Assembly: GCA_958510825.1 (NCBI GenBank) | Contig: OY294048.1 | Span: forward strand, 10,123,589 to 10,187,588 | Source of the DNA: Brachypterus glaber | Taxonomy: Eukaryota > Arthropoda > Insecta > Coleoptera > Kateretidae | Direction of reading: 5' to 3' | DNA length: 64,000 nucleotides | Part shown: in pieces, positions 1-12,688 of the stretch | Numbering within the stretch: the stretch's first letter is position 1 | How the letters are laid out: each line of letters starts with the position of its first letter | Made by a program: the position numbers and the translations under genes | The notes under the pieces: model-generated | What the model saw: the letters and a program-made list of their open reading frames with translations, nothing else | Told to the model about the DNA's origin: nothing | The model's database searches: none

Positions 1-2445
1 CCTCTAAAATAAAAATAATCTGGTCTGACAGAAATTATCTTCTGATTTTAGATCCGTAGTCAGAATTTTCCCTGTAGGTCACATTTAGGTACAGGGTGAT
101 TTAGTTTAAAAAAATACCATTTTTCAAATTATACAATTTTCATGATAATTTCATAAATAGAAACTACAAAATTAAGTGTAGTGTATTTCTGTACCATAAA
201 AATTAAATAAAAAAAAGTAAAATAAAGTAAAAATATTTAAATTTCAATTAGAAAAAAACATTAAAAAATATTTTTGCTATTTTTAAAATAAAATGTTATA
301 CAATATATTATTCCGTATTTCATTATAAATTTTATTTTATTATTATTATTACTAATTTATAGTGGGTCCGCTGCTATAATAAAACAAATATTAAAATTCA
401 ATTCGCAGAAAATGGCACAAAAATAATTACCTATTTAACTTTTTCACTCAAAATTAAGATTAAAAATCATTAAAGACATAATGAAACTAAAAGAATGTTT
501 AACCCATTAGATACTAGTACAGTTTCTGTCATTAGGTTATTTTATAAAACACGATTTTTTGAAAACTTTAAGGTTCCAACCCTGCATGTCGTGAAAAATA
601 CAAAAATTTAATTCTGTGCCAAATTTTAGCTAAAAATAATGTTTCTAGAGTCCACCACACTTCATTTAAAAACTTATAATAATTAAAAAATTATAAATTA
701 TTTAAAACAATCAAATGTCCCTTCTGTGCCAAATTTCAGACAAAAAAAAACTAAATTTGGCATACATAAACGAAATTTGGCATACATTTTAAAATCAAGA
801 TAATAAAAATAAAAAAATATATTAATCTGGTGAAACAATCAAAGTACCCCTCCACTTTAATTGAAAATTATGAATATGAATTGGGTGGATGTCAAATTTG
901 TTTTTCTAAACTGAAAATAACAGATTTTTTTATGCGTTTTTGCATTAAATGTTATAACATTTAATTTAAAAAAAAAAAAACGAATTAAGTAGGGCCCTAA
1001 TTTTGTTTCTTTTTTGAGCTGATTTTTTTTTATTTATTTTTTTTTTTTTCAAGAAATAAAATAGACTCAAAACTTTCAAAATATCGTTTTTTATGAAATA
1101 CCTACACAGTAATCATGTCCCGCGTTTACTAAATTTAAACAATAATTTTTAATAAAAAGAATTCACTTTGTGTTAATGTCACATATAGTTATAGAACTAA
1201 ACAATTTTTAAAAAATATATTTTAATGGATTCTAGTTATTGCAATATGTCGTATATACTTGGGGATCTGGTTTGTCATATTTGAAGTAAATGATACTCAC
1301 TGAAATATTAGCAAGCAATAAATACGGAGTAGTTCATTTCTAGAAAGAATCATTACCAATAATTCATTGAAGATGAACAAAATAATTTGTAGACATAAGA
1401 ATATACAGGATGTTTTTTAAATAGCATTTTGAGGGATGATATTACGGCAAAAAATATGAAAAAGTTTATAAAAACATAATCCCAAAAACGACTCGTAAAA
1501 AAGCTGCACCTCTTCAAAAGGGGCTACTTTTTTTATTTATTAACTCAGAAACCCTTTGAGCTATAGTAACGAAGCTTTGAATGTAATACAAGTTGTATAG
1601 CAAATCCAGTAATGTGTACCAAATTATGGACATAAATTCAGCATTGGCAAAGGCACTCAAAGGTACTAGCCCGGGGAACCAATATCTAATCTAATATCCC
1701 TAATAAAGCCAACAACCCTATGTTACTTTTTGGTGCAGTTATTTTATCAAGACCGTGCGAAACGAGGAAGATTTTTGTCTCACCAAGTTTTCTTCTGCTT
1801 TTTGTACTTGTTAATTTTAATTGTTTACATTGTTTTCGTGAAAATTGGTATATAGGGGTTTTTGTGGTCGATGAAACTAAATCTGATAATAAAAATTTTC
1901 GTTTGGACTTTTGTTCAAAAAGTCCAAACTGCACTACTTCACTACATAGTTTTTTTTTGAAAAAAAACAAAGAGTTTCTGAGTTATTAAATAAAAATTGA
2001 ATTTTGGAACTTGTTTTGAAGGGACTCCAGGACAAGCCGTTTTTTGACAGATGTTTGGACTCTTTGTTTTTATAATTTTTAACGTACAATTACCCCTTGA
2101 AAGTAATTTAGCTATATCAAATTCATCCTCTATAATATATTAATTAGATTATCACCATAATTTTTTGAGGGAAATTTAAGAGCTCAAATATTTGTTGTTT
2201 GGTTTTACTTCAGTAAGTATCATACAACTATTTACATAGTTTCATTTGCTTCAAAGCTTCCCTTTTTTTTTAAAAAAAAAATGTTATGTTATAAAGTACA
2301 CTCCAAAAAATCAATAATTTTTACTACTTTACAATATGAAATGCAATTTTCATTCAATATAATTTGTACTGACCCACCAAAATACTGTACGTGAATTTTG
2401 CAGGAAAATGCCCATATTTCAAGCTCATTACATAACATTACATGT

Positions 2446-2684
2446 TTTTTTAACCTCGTACTATTCTACTTAATTTAGCATCCCCTAAGTCTAGGACTTG
2501 TGTCGGCTAGTAGTAGAGGGAACCACCGGCTTATACTGACTTTCGAACCAGTTTATAGGGACTGTCCGTTTCACTTATCGCCTTCGCCATATTTAACTGA
2601 AAAAGGCAAATCGACGCCAGTGATCGAACTCAAGCTAGTAGGCTTGCTATGTACACACGCTAGCCACTACGCTGCGCCTCCCTC
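2446..2684 (-). mobile_element. tRNA-derived SINE, full-length, head type A
   Basis: Reverse-strand copy. Read 5' to 3' it has a tRNA-like head (A box GCGTAGTGGCTAG, B box GAGTTCGATC), then the shared body beginning GATTTGCCTTTTTCAGTTAA and ending TAAGTAGAATAGTACGAGGT, then a short A-rich tail. Four other copies or parts of the body occur in the window. No clear target-site duplication is visible. Confidence 0.8.
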
Positions 2685-3137
2685 CCATACTAAAGACTTT
2701 TAGATACCTACAAATTAGTAAATTTTTTTTCTTAAAACAAAGACTATTATTTAACGCGGGGTTCAAAAAAACTGTTATAATTAAATTAAAGTTTAAATAA
2801 ATGAAATATCATAACGCATATGAAGGTCATTCTTAATCGCTTTATAAAAGGAAAAAACCACAAAATTGGATAAAAACTATCCTACTACATGCTACATCTA
2901 TCCACCATTTTGTTTAAACATCGGAAAAGGTGGTAAAATCACCATTTCTGGAATAGACCGCCAGTTTGCGCTACAAAATCCCGCTTTCTCGTGTATAGGA
3001 ATCCTATATTATAGGATGGAAAAGACAAATTTATCAGATTTACATTTATATAGTTTACAAAAAACAAAAACTATATGCAGTGGATCATTCTGATATAAAA
3101 TATTATATTAAAGTACTAGTTTAATAACACCCGTTTT

Positions 3138-3200
3138 GAATGCACGAGTATATGTTTAGAAAACGAGCTTGCGGCAAGTTTTCTAAATAACTCTTGCGCT
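3138..3200. repeat. CpG-cored hairpin, decayed relative of the 530-bp repeat end
   Basis: TGTTTAGAAAACGAGCTTGC pairs with GCGGCAAGTTTTCTAAATAA. The arrangement and sequence resemble the terminal hairpin of the 530-bp repeats, but the rest of the element is missing. Confidence 0.55.
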
Positions 3201-3740
3201 AAGAATTTTTCTATTTTGAAATTTAAAATACGTACCGATGATTTAAGTGGTCAGATCAAATTGCATTGCAATTATATTGCCTGAAAATTGCATAATAAAA
3301 TGTGGCTTTAAAAGCTGCAGCTTCAATAAAACAGCCTAAAATAATGCAAATCTTCTTTGCTGTATGCCTTATTATTTTACAAATGCTTTGTACTTCATGA
3401 TGTAAATAATGATTTAGCTATTTAGCTAAAAACTTAAAGTAAAATAAACATATTTAGGAACTCATTTTAATTGGAATGTCAATTTTGGTTTTCACCAAGT
3501 TAGGTTCAAAATATGTTTAATGCATATAAAATAATCAAAAGCTTTCTAGGCATTGTATGAAATGTTCACTTACAGAAACGTATGTAAATCACCTATACTG
3601 CTTTTTGCTAGGTTTGTTTAACTATTTAAAAATTAACTTAATAGTCTAAGAGCTGGTGCCAATTTTTATTTTATTATTTTTTCCTAGCTGTATTTTATAT
3701 ATGTCTTAAAGTACATTCAAATACAGCTATTTTCAAATCG

Positions 3741-4188
3741 CCAGGTCCTGGATCTGGTTCTTTTGGATGCTAGAAGCCCCAAAAAGTGAAATGGGATCCG
3801 CGAAAAATATATTTTTAACTTACCAAGTCAAACACATTACATTTATTACATTTAGATTAGTCTATTTTCATATTTTTAGACAATTATTCAGTTAAAAAAA
3901 GGTTTTAAAGTTTATCTGACATATGTTAACACTAAAAAGTCTAAAGAATTTTCATTTAATCAAAATTTCATTTCATAAATTCTTATTTCTTTAAAAAATT
4001 AAGTATCACATATGTCAAAGTCACTTTTTAAAGACCTAACCCTTTTCCCCAGAATTATTTGTATTACTATGAAAATAGCCAAACCCGAATGTAATAAATG
4101 TAATGTATAGACTTTGCCAGTTAAAAAAAGATAGCTCCTTGCTAGAGCTTTTGAAGCTTTTAGCACCCAAAGGAACCGGATCCGGGTA
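3741..4188. mobile_element. palindromic element, 448 bp
   Basis: CCAGGTCCTGGATCTGGTTC and the CATTACATTTATTACATTTA block recur inverted near 4075-4188 (GAACCGGATCCGGG). Same family as 24611-25682. Confidence 0.6.
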
Positions 4189-4390
4189 TTATGAAATTAA
4201 ATCTGAGACTGTCTTTAAAAAATATTCAAATTAACGATAGCAAACAAAACAGTATGGTTATTTTAACATATGTACGTCTGTATGTATTACTTGAAAAATG
4301 TTTAAAAATCTTAAACTAACTTTGTGAGCAAATGAAACGCATTTTTATAATATGTTTCCTGTATACCGCGTTTAACTGAAAGTATAGATT

Positions 4391-4591
4391 GTGTAAAGAT
4401 GCAAGTCGCTTGCGAAACAAATTTACACTACGATATTTTAAGAACGCTTTCACATAGAGACCTAAAATTTGAAACAATTTTTTTTTCTACTATTTATAAA
4501 ATCTTTGTTCCAAATTTCAAGTCTCTGGGTCTAAGTGTTTTTGAAATATCGTAGTGTAAAGTTTTTTTGCAAGCGACTTACATGTTTACAC
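4391..4591. mobile_element. palindromic MITE, 201 bp
   Basis: GTGTAAAGATGCAAGTCGCT and ACAAATTTACACTACGATAT are inverted at the right end. A diverged relative lies at about 22574-22735 (TTTACACTACGAGTATTTAA). Confidence 0.65.
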
Positions 4592-5020
4592 GAACTAAAT
4601 AGATAGCAAACTAAATCTAATAGTAAAGAACAACATTAAAATGCAACCTAGTTAATCTACAACGAAAAAAGCACATTAAATGAACATAATTTAGTTCAGT
4701 CTGATACAAAAATACTATAAAACAAATAATAAATTTGTGCACTAGAAACAGCTGTAAAATTTACAATATTTGAACGTGGGTAATTAAATTATTAATATAT
4801 TGTAATGTATTACAAAAATACTGTATTTTTTAGTAAATTACTATTATTTTGAAGAAAAAAACATATTTTGCAGGTTAATCTATTAAGCAGTTAATGTATT
4901 TTGCTGATAAAGTTTGCGCGTCAATTGATAGTACTGGTATTTTTTCTCAAAAAACGTTGCACAGTGCCCAGAGAAAGAAAAAAGTGACAAAAGTCTGCTT
5001 TTTTGCACAGGACCATTTTT

Positions 5021-5453
5021 TGCGCCGCTGATTAAGAAAAAAATTGTGAAAAAAATGAAAAAAAAATTACGTTAGGGAGCTTCAAAATTTTTGAAAAATA
5101 TGCGATTTAGCTGAAATTTGGCATAAAGGCTTCTTTTGTTAATATTAATACGGACCAATACCCAAAAACTTTTACAGTAATTAGTAGTATAAGGAAAATA
5201 ACACAACATTTTTGGTCGAATCTCTTAATTTTTGTTTGTTTTGTGCGTTATTTTCGTTAATTTTGGCAAAATTTTAATAAATCGGCCATATTTATTCGCC
5301 ATATTGAATTTTAGGTTTTTGGGTATTGCTCCATATTAATATTACCAAAAGAAGCCTTTTTGCCAAATTTCAGCTAAATCGGATTTTTTTCAAAAATTTT
5401 GAACCGCCCTAATGTCGCATTTTTTTTCTCACTATTTTTTTCTTGATTAGCGG
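5021..5453. mobile_element. inverted-repeat element, 433 bp
   Basis: CCGCTGATTAAGAAAAAAAT and the AGCTGAAATTTGGCATAAAG / GGCTTCTTTTG blocks recur inverted at 5320-5453. No coding sequence. Confidence 0.55.
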
Positions 5454-6725
5454 AAGCAGAAGTTGATTTTAATATACATTAGAGAGAAATAGTACAATAC
5501 AATTTTTTATCCGATTTTATCTAAAAGCACCACTTTTTGTATAATAAACTGTAAGAATTTTTCTGACTAGTGCGAAAAGTAAAATAGTCGACGTTGATGG
5601 GTCGATTGATAATGAAATCGAAACTGTTGATATTTAAACTCAAACGTACACATTTTTGTCAATAATGAATAAATATGTATAGAATAGAATAGAATCAAAT
5701 ATTTTATTTAGTATTAGGCCATCGGTTGATGGATATACAAGTCAGTCATGTATTAAGATATTAGATTAGAATAAAAAATACTATAATAGGTAATGGTAAG
5801 GGGTATCAAAAATTTAAAGAAATATATTATTATTTTATTAAAAAGTTAAATAATAATTAGATATAAGACGAATACTCAAGAATTAAGAAAATGATTGCCT
5901 GCATTTAACAAACCACAAATATAGTAATCCAGTTTTTAAATAACTGATAATCAGAGTTGTGATGGCACTAAGGACCTTTTTTAAATTGGATGCCTTTTAA
6001 AATTAATTAGTATTTATAAAGGTAAAAGTAACTCATTTGATTTTTTTTAATATCTGTAATGGTTAAACAGTTATGCACAGTTATTTCTGAGAAAAATGAC
6101 GAGGGCGGGAATTCTGGATCACCCTGTACATTAGATTGGACGTTTTTTTTATTGTATAAATATTTTCTTTAAGTCTTAACTAAACAGTCCTGAAAATATA
6201 AGGGTGATCAAACTTCTCGAAGGGTCCTAACCGAGTCCCTAAAACTAAAATTACGCAAAAATCGTAGCCTGTAATTTTTGTATAAGTAATTAATTTAAAG
6301 GGCTTAAAATCTATTTTTTTGTAAACATACAAAATTATGTGCCAAATTCCAAAATGATCGATTAAAAGATCCTAACCCGTGCCGAAAATCCGTCAAATTT
6401 GCCCTTATAGTCCCAGCAACGAAGTACAAAAGTCCCCGTTTGCCCCAAAAAAATCCAAAAGTTTTCAAAATTGGTAGAAATGCAGTTTAGACCTTTCTGA
6501 TGAACGTACCAAAAGTCCTCATCAATTGAAGTTGAGTTCGCGCCGCCATCTTGATTTTAAAGTACAATTTTGCAGTTTTTTGCAAATAACTTCTAAACAA
6601 GCGGTTGTTTTAAAAAATAGGTTATTAGAAAAAAAAGGCATATGCAATTCTGTACAAAATAATAAAATGGTCAAAAATTGTCCGATAACCTGATTTTAAT
6701 GTACACGTTTGGACTTTTTTGCAAA

Positions 6726-7462
6726 TACAGGGTGATCCATAACTGGCATGCCAAAATTTAAGAGGTGACTCTAGATCCAAAAATATAAAAAAAGTTCCTA
6801 TAAAGGTTGGTCCGGAAATGAGCCCTAAGGGATCTAGGGCCCTTTAAAATTGTAATAAAAATAAGGTTTTTAATTAATAAGTCGGGTACCGTTTAAGCTA
6901 GAGCGGCGAGCTTTTGCATGTATACTAGTATTAATAAGGGCAATAAGTTTATGTTAATTTATTTTTTTAATTTATCCAGAGGCGTGCCCAGACGGACAAA
7001 ATATATGAGGCTTAAAACATTTTTGCCCCAAACTTTTCTATGTGTATGTTTTTTGGATTTGTTGTAAAAAATATAGATTTCTAGAGTAAAAATACATATA
7101 AAATATCATATAGTGTAACACTGTAGGAGCAACCGTTATCAAAAAAAAAATGCAATTAAGAGGAAGTAACATTTTGTGCCACCAAAAACGTTACTTTTTA
7201 AAAGGCTATTACTCCTTTAATATTAAATTTAGGTGTTTTGGAGTAAAATACTTTTTTGCTCAGTTTTAAATGAAGAATCACCCTGCAGCATTAAAATTTT
7301 ATTGGTGCTTTTTTTTGTTTCCCATTCAATACGTCATCTTCGAAGGGCCGTAGCTCCCTTAGGGCTCATTTCCGGACCAACCTTTATAGAAACTTTTTTT
7401 CATATTTTTGGATGTAGAATCACCTCTTAAATTTCGGTACGCGAGTTCTGGAACAGGCTGTA
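6726..7462. mobile_element. inverted-repeat element, ACAGGGTGATCC family, 737 bp
   Basis: Begins TACAGGGTGATCCATAACTG and ends with the inverted relative GAACAGGCTGTA. Subterminal blocks AAATTTAAGAGGTGA and GGTTGGTCCGGAAATGAGCC are present at both ends in inverted orientation. TA ends. No transposase. It is the same family as 15741-15969, 21999-22190, 33015-33944 and 49372-49769. Confidence 0.75.
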
Positions 7463-8339
7463 TCTTCTTAGTGGTCAATTAATTTAAAAACGAAACCAAA
7501 CGAATTTGTTTTTTTTTTTTTTTTAAATGATAGTTTTTTATTTTTTAAAAATGTTTAACCCCCCATAACTTTTTTTGTTTTGGGGAGGATTACTTTGAAA
7601 AACAATAGGGATCTTCCCCTCATAGAAATTGATTTTTCCTGAAAATTTCGAGTCGATCTGGAGTTACCGTGTCTACAAAAATCGTAACTTCGGACAGACG
7701 GACGGACTGACAGAGGGACATTTTCAAAGTTTCTTATTTTTTTATGAAACACATATCCAAGAATTTTTTGTCTAGGGCGTTTTTTGACGTTTTTGGGAAA
7801 CTCGAAACTACCGTATAATATTATTCTAGCGCAGGCACTGTGAATAATATAATAACATTTATCTTTTATTTTAGGTTATAGGAAGGTTATGGAAAAACAA
7901 TAACTATTATAATAAACGAGTTGGGTCGCTTTTAGCATGTTCAGTTACATTAAACTTAATTGCTTATTTTATTTCCCTGTAAACTTTATCAACAACTTAA
8001 TTAAATAAAGGTGACAAGTTTTTGAATTTTAATAATAATTTATTGTACTTATATGTATTATGTTTTACATTAGCAGGGCAGTGTAAAATCTGTAGTGTAC
8101 TACAATAGTGGCGATACATGTAATTATTTTAGCCGCTTGCAAATTATGCAGTGCAGGCTAATCTCCATTGATCTAACTATGTAAAACTTTCATTATTCAG
8201 TTCCTACATGGCGCAATATTCCGGTACATTACATAATTGAAACTGGTAGATTACATTCCAATAGCTTATTTGAGGAGTTCTAGATACTTAAAGAGTGTAA
8301 AATTTTAATACCTTTCAATATTTTTAGATAAAAATTAAT

Positions 8340-8565
8340 TACACTGTAAAAAGTAAACTGAATATTCAGTTACAAATAGATATAAAATTGTTAAAAACGC
8401 AACATTTCATGTCCGTCCTTAAATATTAAAGTACGTGACTTTAGAAATACAGTGTTTTTAACAAAAATTAAAGTATATTTGTATTGGATCATAACGTTCT
8501 ATCCATTTGTAACTAAATATTTAGTTACAAGTAGATAGGAAGTTATGATCCTATACAAATAAACT

Positions 8566-8601
<36 letters not shown>

Positions 8602-9856
8602 TTACTTTATTCCAAAGGCACATTAATTACAATATTCTACATTAAAAAAACACTATAAAAAACATGGAAATGGAATGACGTCATTAACAATACTTATTCT
8701 AAAATAAACCTAAGACTACTTACAAACTATCACAGTCCAAATATTCATTTACACTATATGGTTCCAAATCAATTAAAAGATTTTTGAGTTCTTTTTTATA
8801 TACTTTAAGGCTATCTAATAATCTTATTCTATTTGGCAACTTGTTATATAGTTAATACACCTGTAATGAGGGTTTTTTTATGTTGTTGTTAAGTTATGTT
8901 TTGGATAATTTATATCTAGCGTTCGGGTTTTGGGATTATTTATGATATTAAAACTATTCTTGTTTTTAAAAATATAAACTAAACACTCATATATATAGAG
9001 CCCATAAATAGTTAAAATCCTATTTTTCTGAAAATTATCTCTGCATGATTCCCTATATTTTTTATTCAACATTAATCTTAACACAGCTTTTTGAATTATA
9101 AAAACATTTTCTATATCAGAGCTGCTGCCCCAAAATATAATCCCGTATCTTGCCACAGACTCAAAGTTTGCTTGATATAAAATTTTCAAACTATTAAGGT
9201 TTAAAAACTTATGCACAACTCTGATCCCGTAAAAACTTTGTGTTGTTTACCAACTCAATTTCTTTATTTTTTACTAATATACTCTCCGGAATTTCTCTTC
9301 TACTCTGTTTAGTCCTGAATACAACAATATTTGTTTTTTCGCTGTTTAATATAAATCGATTTTTTTCATACCACTCTTCAGCCTTTGAATAAAGTTTGCC
9401 AAATTCAGCGAAATTTGTCAAACTCTCACTCTCGTCTGTCGCGATATGGCAAAGATCGATTACAAAAATAAGAAATATAACCGGTCCCAAGATACTCCCC
9501 TGGGGGATTCCCAGAAGAGTCTCCAGGAATTCGGATATAAAATTCTGGTTATCCCTGTTTATTTTGACTCCCTGTTTTCTTTTGTACAAAAATGATTTAA
9601 TCCACTCTAAAGATTTTCCTCGAACCCCGTATTTTTCCAACTTTATCAAAAGCAGCTCCGGGTCCAGACAGTCGTATGCTTTTGACAGATCCCTAATTTC
9701 TGTTAAAAATACTATAGTTCTAAAGTCAAGTACTATAATATTTAAGGACGCACATAATATATTGCGTGTTTTTAACAAAAATTAAAGTACAATTGTAATA
9801 ACTTCCGATTTCCTATCCATTTGTAACTAAATATTCAGGTTACTTTTTACAGTGTA
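8340..9856. mobile_element. TA-flanked inverted-repeat element carrying a nested LINE
   Basis: The ends read TACACTGTAAAAAGTAAACT and, inverted, the same at 9856. The left arm continues through TGAATATTCAGTTACAAAT; the right arm matches back to about 9726 (TTTTTAACAAAAATTAAAGT). A TA at each end suggests a Tc1/mariner-type non-autonomous element. The LINE at 8566-9725 interrupts it. The left part also contains a nearly perfect hairpin around 8500-8560. Confidence 0.65.
8566..9725 (-). pseudogene. non-LTR retrotransposon fragment, RT and C-terminal region, defective
   Basis: Minus-strand LINE remnant. One reading frame (from about 9720 down) begins in RT motif DLSKAYDCLDPELLLIKLEK and contains GIPQGSILGPVIFLIFVIDL, typical of Jockey/CR1-like RTs. 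The FADD catalytic box is broken: the sequence reads NFAEFGKLYS, so both Asp residues are lost, probably by a small deletion. A second frame (9216-8878) continues with the post-RT region (SVARYGIIFWGSSSDIENVF). The 3' end carries AATAAAG and an (ATT)n tail at 8566-8601. There is no endonuclease or ORF1, so it is 5'-truncated and dead. It lies within the inverted-repeat element 8340-9856. Confidence 0.85.
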
Positions 9857-10512
9857 TATAAAATTTGATACTCCAAAAAAAGAGTTACAGGCATGTGGAA
9901 ATTTAACAACATAAACGTATATCTGATTTTTTAAATCATCCATGTTTTTTTAATCGTACAATGCTTTTTCGCTGAATAAAAATGAATAAATATTGTTCAA
10001 TGTTTGAATCCTTTAAAACTCCCAAGCTTTAAAACGTCGACGCAGATTTAATTGACCAAAAATAAACATTTTTAGAATTTATAAAACTGATTTATCATAT
10101 AGCCCAGTCTATATAACGGTAAGAACAGCTTAACCTGGAAAAAAATCATATAATTTTTTGATGAATACGATAGGCCAAGTCTCCTCAACAATACGTCAAT
10201 TTTGCGACCTGGGAATCAATCCGAATAAAATAACAGAAAACTAGGGTTTTTTAGGTTTTTTTTCAAAAAAAAAAATATATATATATTGGTTTACCTTAGA
10301 AAAACAAAATAACGAAAAGTATAGGTGACTACTTTTTTTTAATAAAGGTTATTGCTTTCCCATTTAAAAAATTTTCAAAATTTCGGAAAGCCTTGTATTC
10401 GTGCAAAAATTTTAAATTTTTTTTTTTGCGAATTTTTGCGTTTTATGACGTTTTATGTCGATATAATTCAATTTCAAGCAAAAAAAAAAATTGTCGGTCG
10501 ATCGGTCGGTCG

Positions 10513-11050
10513 GGGTGATTTTTGTGAAAATTGGTATATTGACGTTTTTGAGGTTGCTGGAAGTGAATCTGATAATAAAAATGGTCTAACTCTACCCCTA
10601 CCCCCAGGGGGTGGGGGGTGATTTTGTGAAAGTTGGTATATAGGGGTTTTCAAGGTTGCTGAAACTAAATATGATAATAAAACACTGCTCAGTAAAAGAG
10701 CTTTCCCATTTTTCACCTCCGCGCGTGAAATTGATTTTTATTATCACGTTTTTTTCCTAATTTCACCCCTAAGGGGTGGGGAGTAGTTTTCGTGAAAACT
10801 GGAGTATTGGGGTTTTTGAGGTTGCTGAAAGTGAATCTGATAATAAAAATATTCTAAATCCACCCCCTGAGGGGTGGGGTAGTTTTCGTGAAAATTCGGT
10901 ATATTGGGGTTTTTAAGGTTGTTGAAAGGGAATCTGATTATAACAAAATTCAATTCAAACTTCACCCCCAAAGGGACAGAGGGTAGTTTTCGTGAAAATT
11001 GATATATTAAGGTTTTTATGGTTGCCGAAAGTGAATCTGATAATAAAAAA
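10513..11050. repeat. minisatellite, about five units of roughly 100 bp
   Basis: Units share GTGAAAATTGGTATATTGGG, GTTTTTGAGGTTGCTGAAAG, TGAATCTGATAATAAAAAT and a C-rich/G-rich hairpin (CACCCCCTGAGGGGTGGGG). Single or paired units recur at 1837-1900, 27640-27800, 29281-29330 and 35207-35250. Confidence 0.8.
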
Positions 11051-11104
11051 ATCCATTTTACGCGCGGAGATGTAAAATGGGAAAGCTCTTTTACTGGGCA
11101 GTAT
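10683..11104. mobile_element. inverted-repeat element containing minisatellite units
   Basis: Ends ACTGCTCAGTAAAAGAGCTT and, inverted, AAGCTCTTTTACTGGGCAGT, extending over CTCCGCGCGTGAAAT-like sequence. It encloses three of the 100-bp units. A lone right end (TTTTACTGGGCAGTGTATA) recurs at 27828-27845 beside more units. Confidence 0.6.
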
Positions 11105-11591
11105 ATTTTTTTTCCTAGTCAATAATTAAATAATTAAAGTGTGCTAGAGCACTTTAGAGGGAAGCTTTAGGTCGACTTTAAATAAATCCATTTTTTTTTA
11201 AATAAATCAGTTCCATCAGGCTTAGTTAAGACAACAATAAAACCCCGTATATAGTGTCAAAATTTATTTGGACGGATATGCCTTTTAAAGCCAATCGTTA
11301 GAACTTATTTTTCTAACCAACATTGCTGCTAGAAGTTTTTTTCTAGCTTTTACTGTTTTTAACTTGCATTTAAAAAATTTAAAAATGGCTCAAATACCAA
11401 ATGACGACAAAAAATGAGCTCTATTGACTGGAGTGAAAGAAAATTACTACACATTTTTTATGCCTAGATTTTTTTCATTAAAACTATCTACCGACTGGGC
11501 TAACTTCTTTGTTTTATTTTATCTGTCAGTAACAAAACCGTACCCGTGTATTTAACTATAATTTTGCCGTTCTTTCACAGGATTTTTTAAT

Positions 11592-12196
11592 ACTTTATTT
11601 GTGATATTAAATACTGCAATGTGTGTATTGTATAAAAAATGTTGTCATACTGACATAGAGACTGTACATTTGAATTCCCACACAACATGTGTTTATTAAT
11701 ACTAGCATGTTATAGTAAAAATTACTGTTACATTTGGTAAAGCATATCACACTTATAGTATGGTATACTTTGAGTTGTTGTTAAGTTGTATTACTGATCT
11801 AATTTAAAGTATGTTACAGTATTCAGAAAAATTAACAATCGGTAAATAATAACAAAATTTTTTTTAGTAATAATCTAAAGATTGCAACCACACACAATTA
11901 CACAGTGATAAAATAATAGGTCCTTTTTTTTACTTTTCTCTGTATTATTACTAATCAAAATTTTGGTATTATTTACCGATTGTTATTTTACTAAATACTG
12001 TAACGTACTTTAAAGTAGATCAATAACACACCAACCACAACTTAAAGTATACCAAACTATAACTGTGATATAATTTTCCAAATGTTAATTAATAAACATA
12101 TGTTGCGTGGGGGTCCAAATGTACCAGAACGGTCTCTATGTTAGTATGACAACATTTTGTATACAATACACACATTGCAGTATTTAATATCACAAG
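11592..12196. mobile_element. inverted-repeat element, arms about 260 bp
   Basis: TTTGTGATATTAAATACTGC through ACAATCGGTAAATAATA is inverted from 11964 to 12196 with good identity. The loop of about 100 bp is AT-rich. Confidence 0.7.
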
Positions 12197-12551
12197 AAAA
12201 GTATTAAATACCAATGGTGGCGATATAAATAAAAAATATGTATTAACAAATAATATTCAGTATTAAAAATACAACTAAATTTTCTGAGTGTACTTTTAAA
12301 AGTTGAATCACACCTTAAATTGTGTACCTCTATTTTTAAAATATCCTGTATATTTTATTTATTTATTTATTTAAAATAGATACACAGAATCATGGAGAGC
12401 CCCAAATAAGTTACAAAACTTGTGCTAGAGCCTCTCCACTAATTAATTAAAAAGTCCAAATATAGATGGTTATTTATAATGTTTGTTTTTTAGTATGTAA
12501 AAAATTCGGTTATTTATTAATATAAAAATAACTATATCCACGACCGTGATT

Positions 12552-12688
12552 TATACTGCCCTGATAAAGTAAATGGCAGTAAGTGACATTGGTCAATAGC
12601 AGCGTTTTCAAAATATTACCTCAGGGTTGGCGTGAAAACGCCGCTATGCGACAAGTGTTGCTCCCCTTTACTTGAACAGGGCAGTATA
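12552..12688. mobile_element. MITE, TATACTGCCC family, 137 bp
   Basis: TATACTGCCCTG ... CAGGGCAGTATA. The internal half GTTTTCA...TGAAAACG and ATGCGACAA are shared with 17130-17269. TA ends. Confidence 0.65.

Noticed and set aside
1720..1989. Overlapping open frames on both strands near 1686-1989
   Set aside because: They cover a single copy of the dispersed minisatellite-like unit; no codon pattern or homology.
10600..10620. CRISPR-like spaced repeats in the 100-bp unit array
   Set aside because: Units are contiguous and diverged, in a eukaryotic intron; an ordinary minisatellite.
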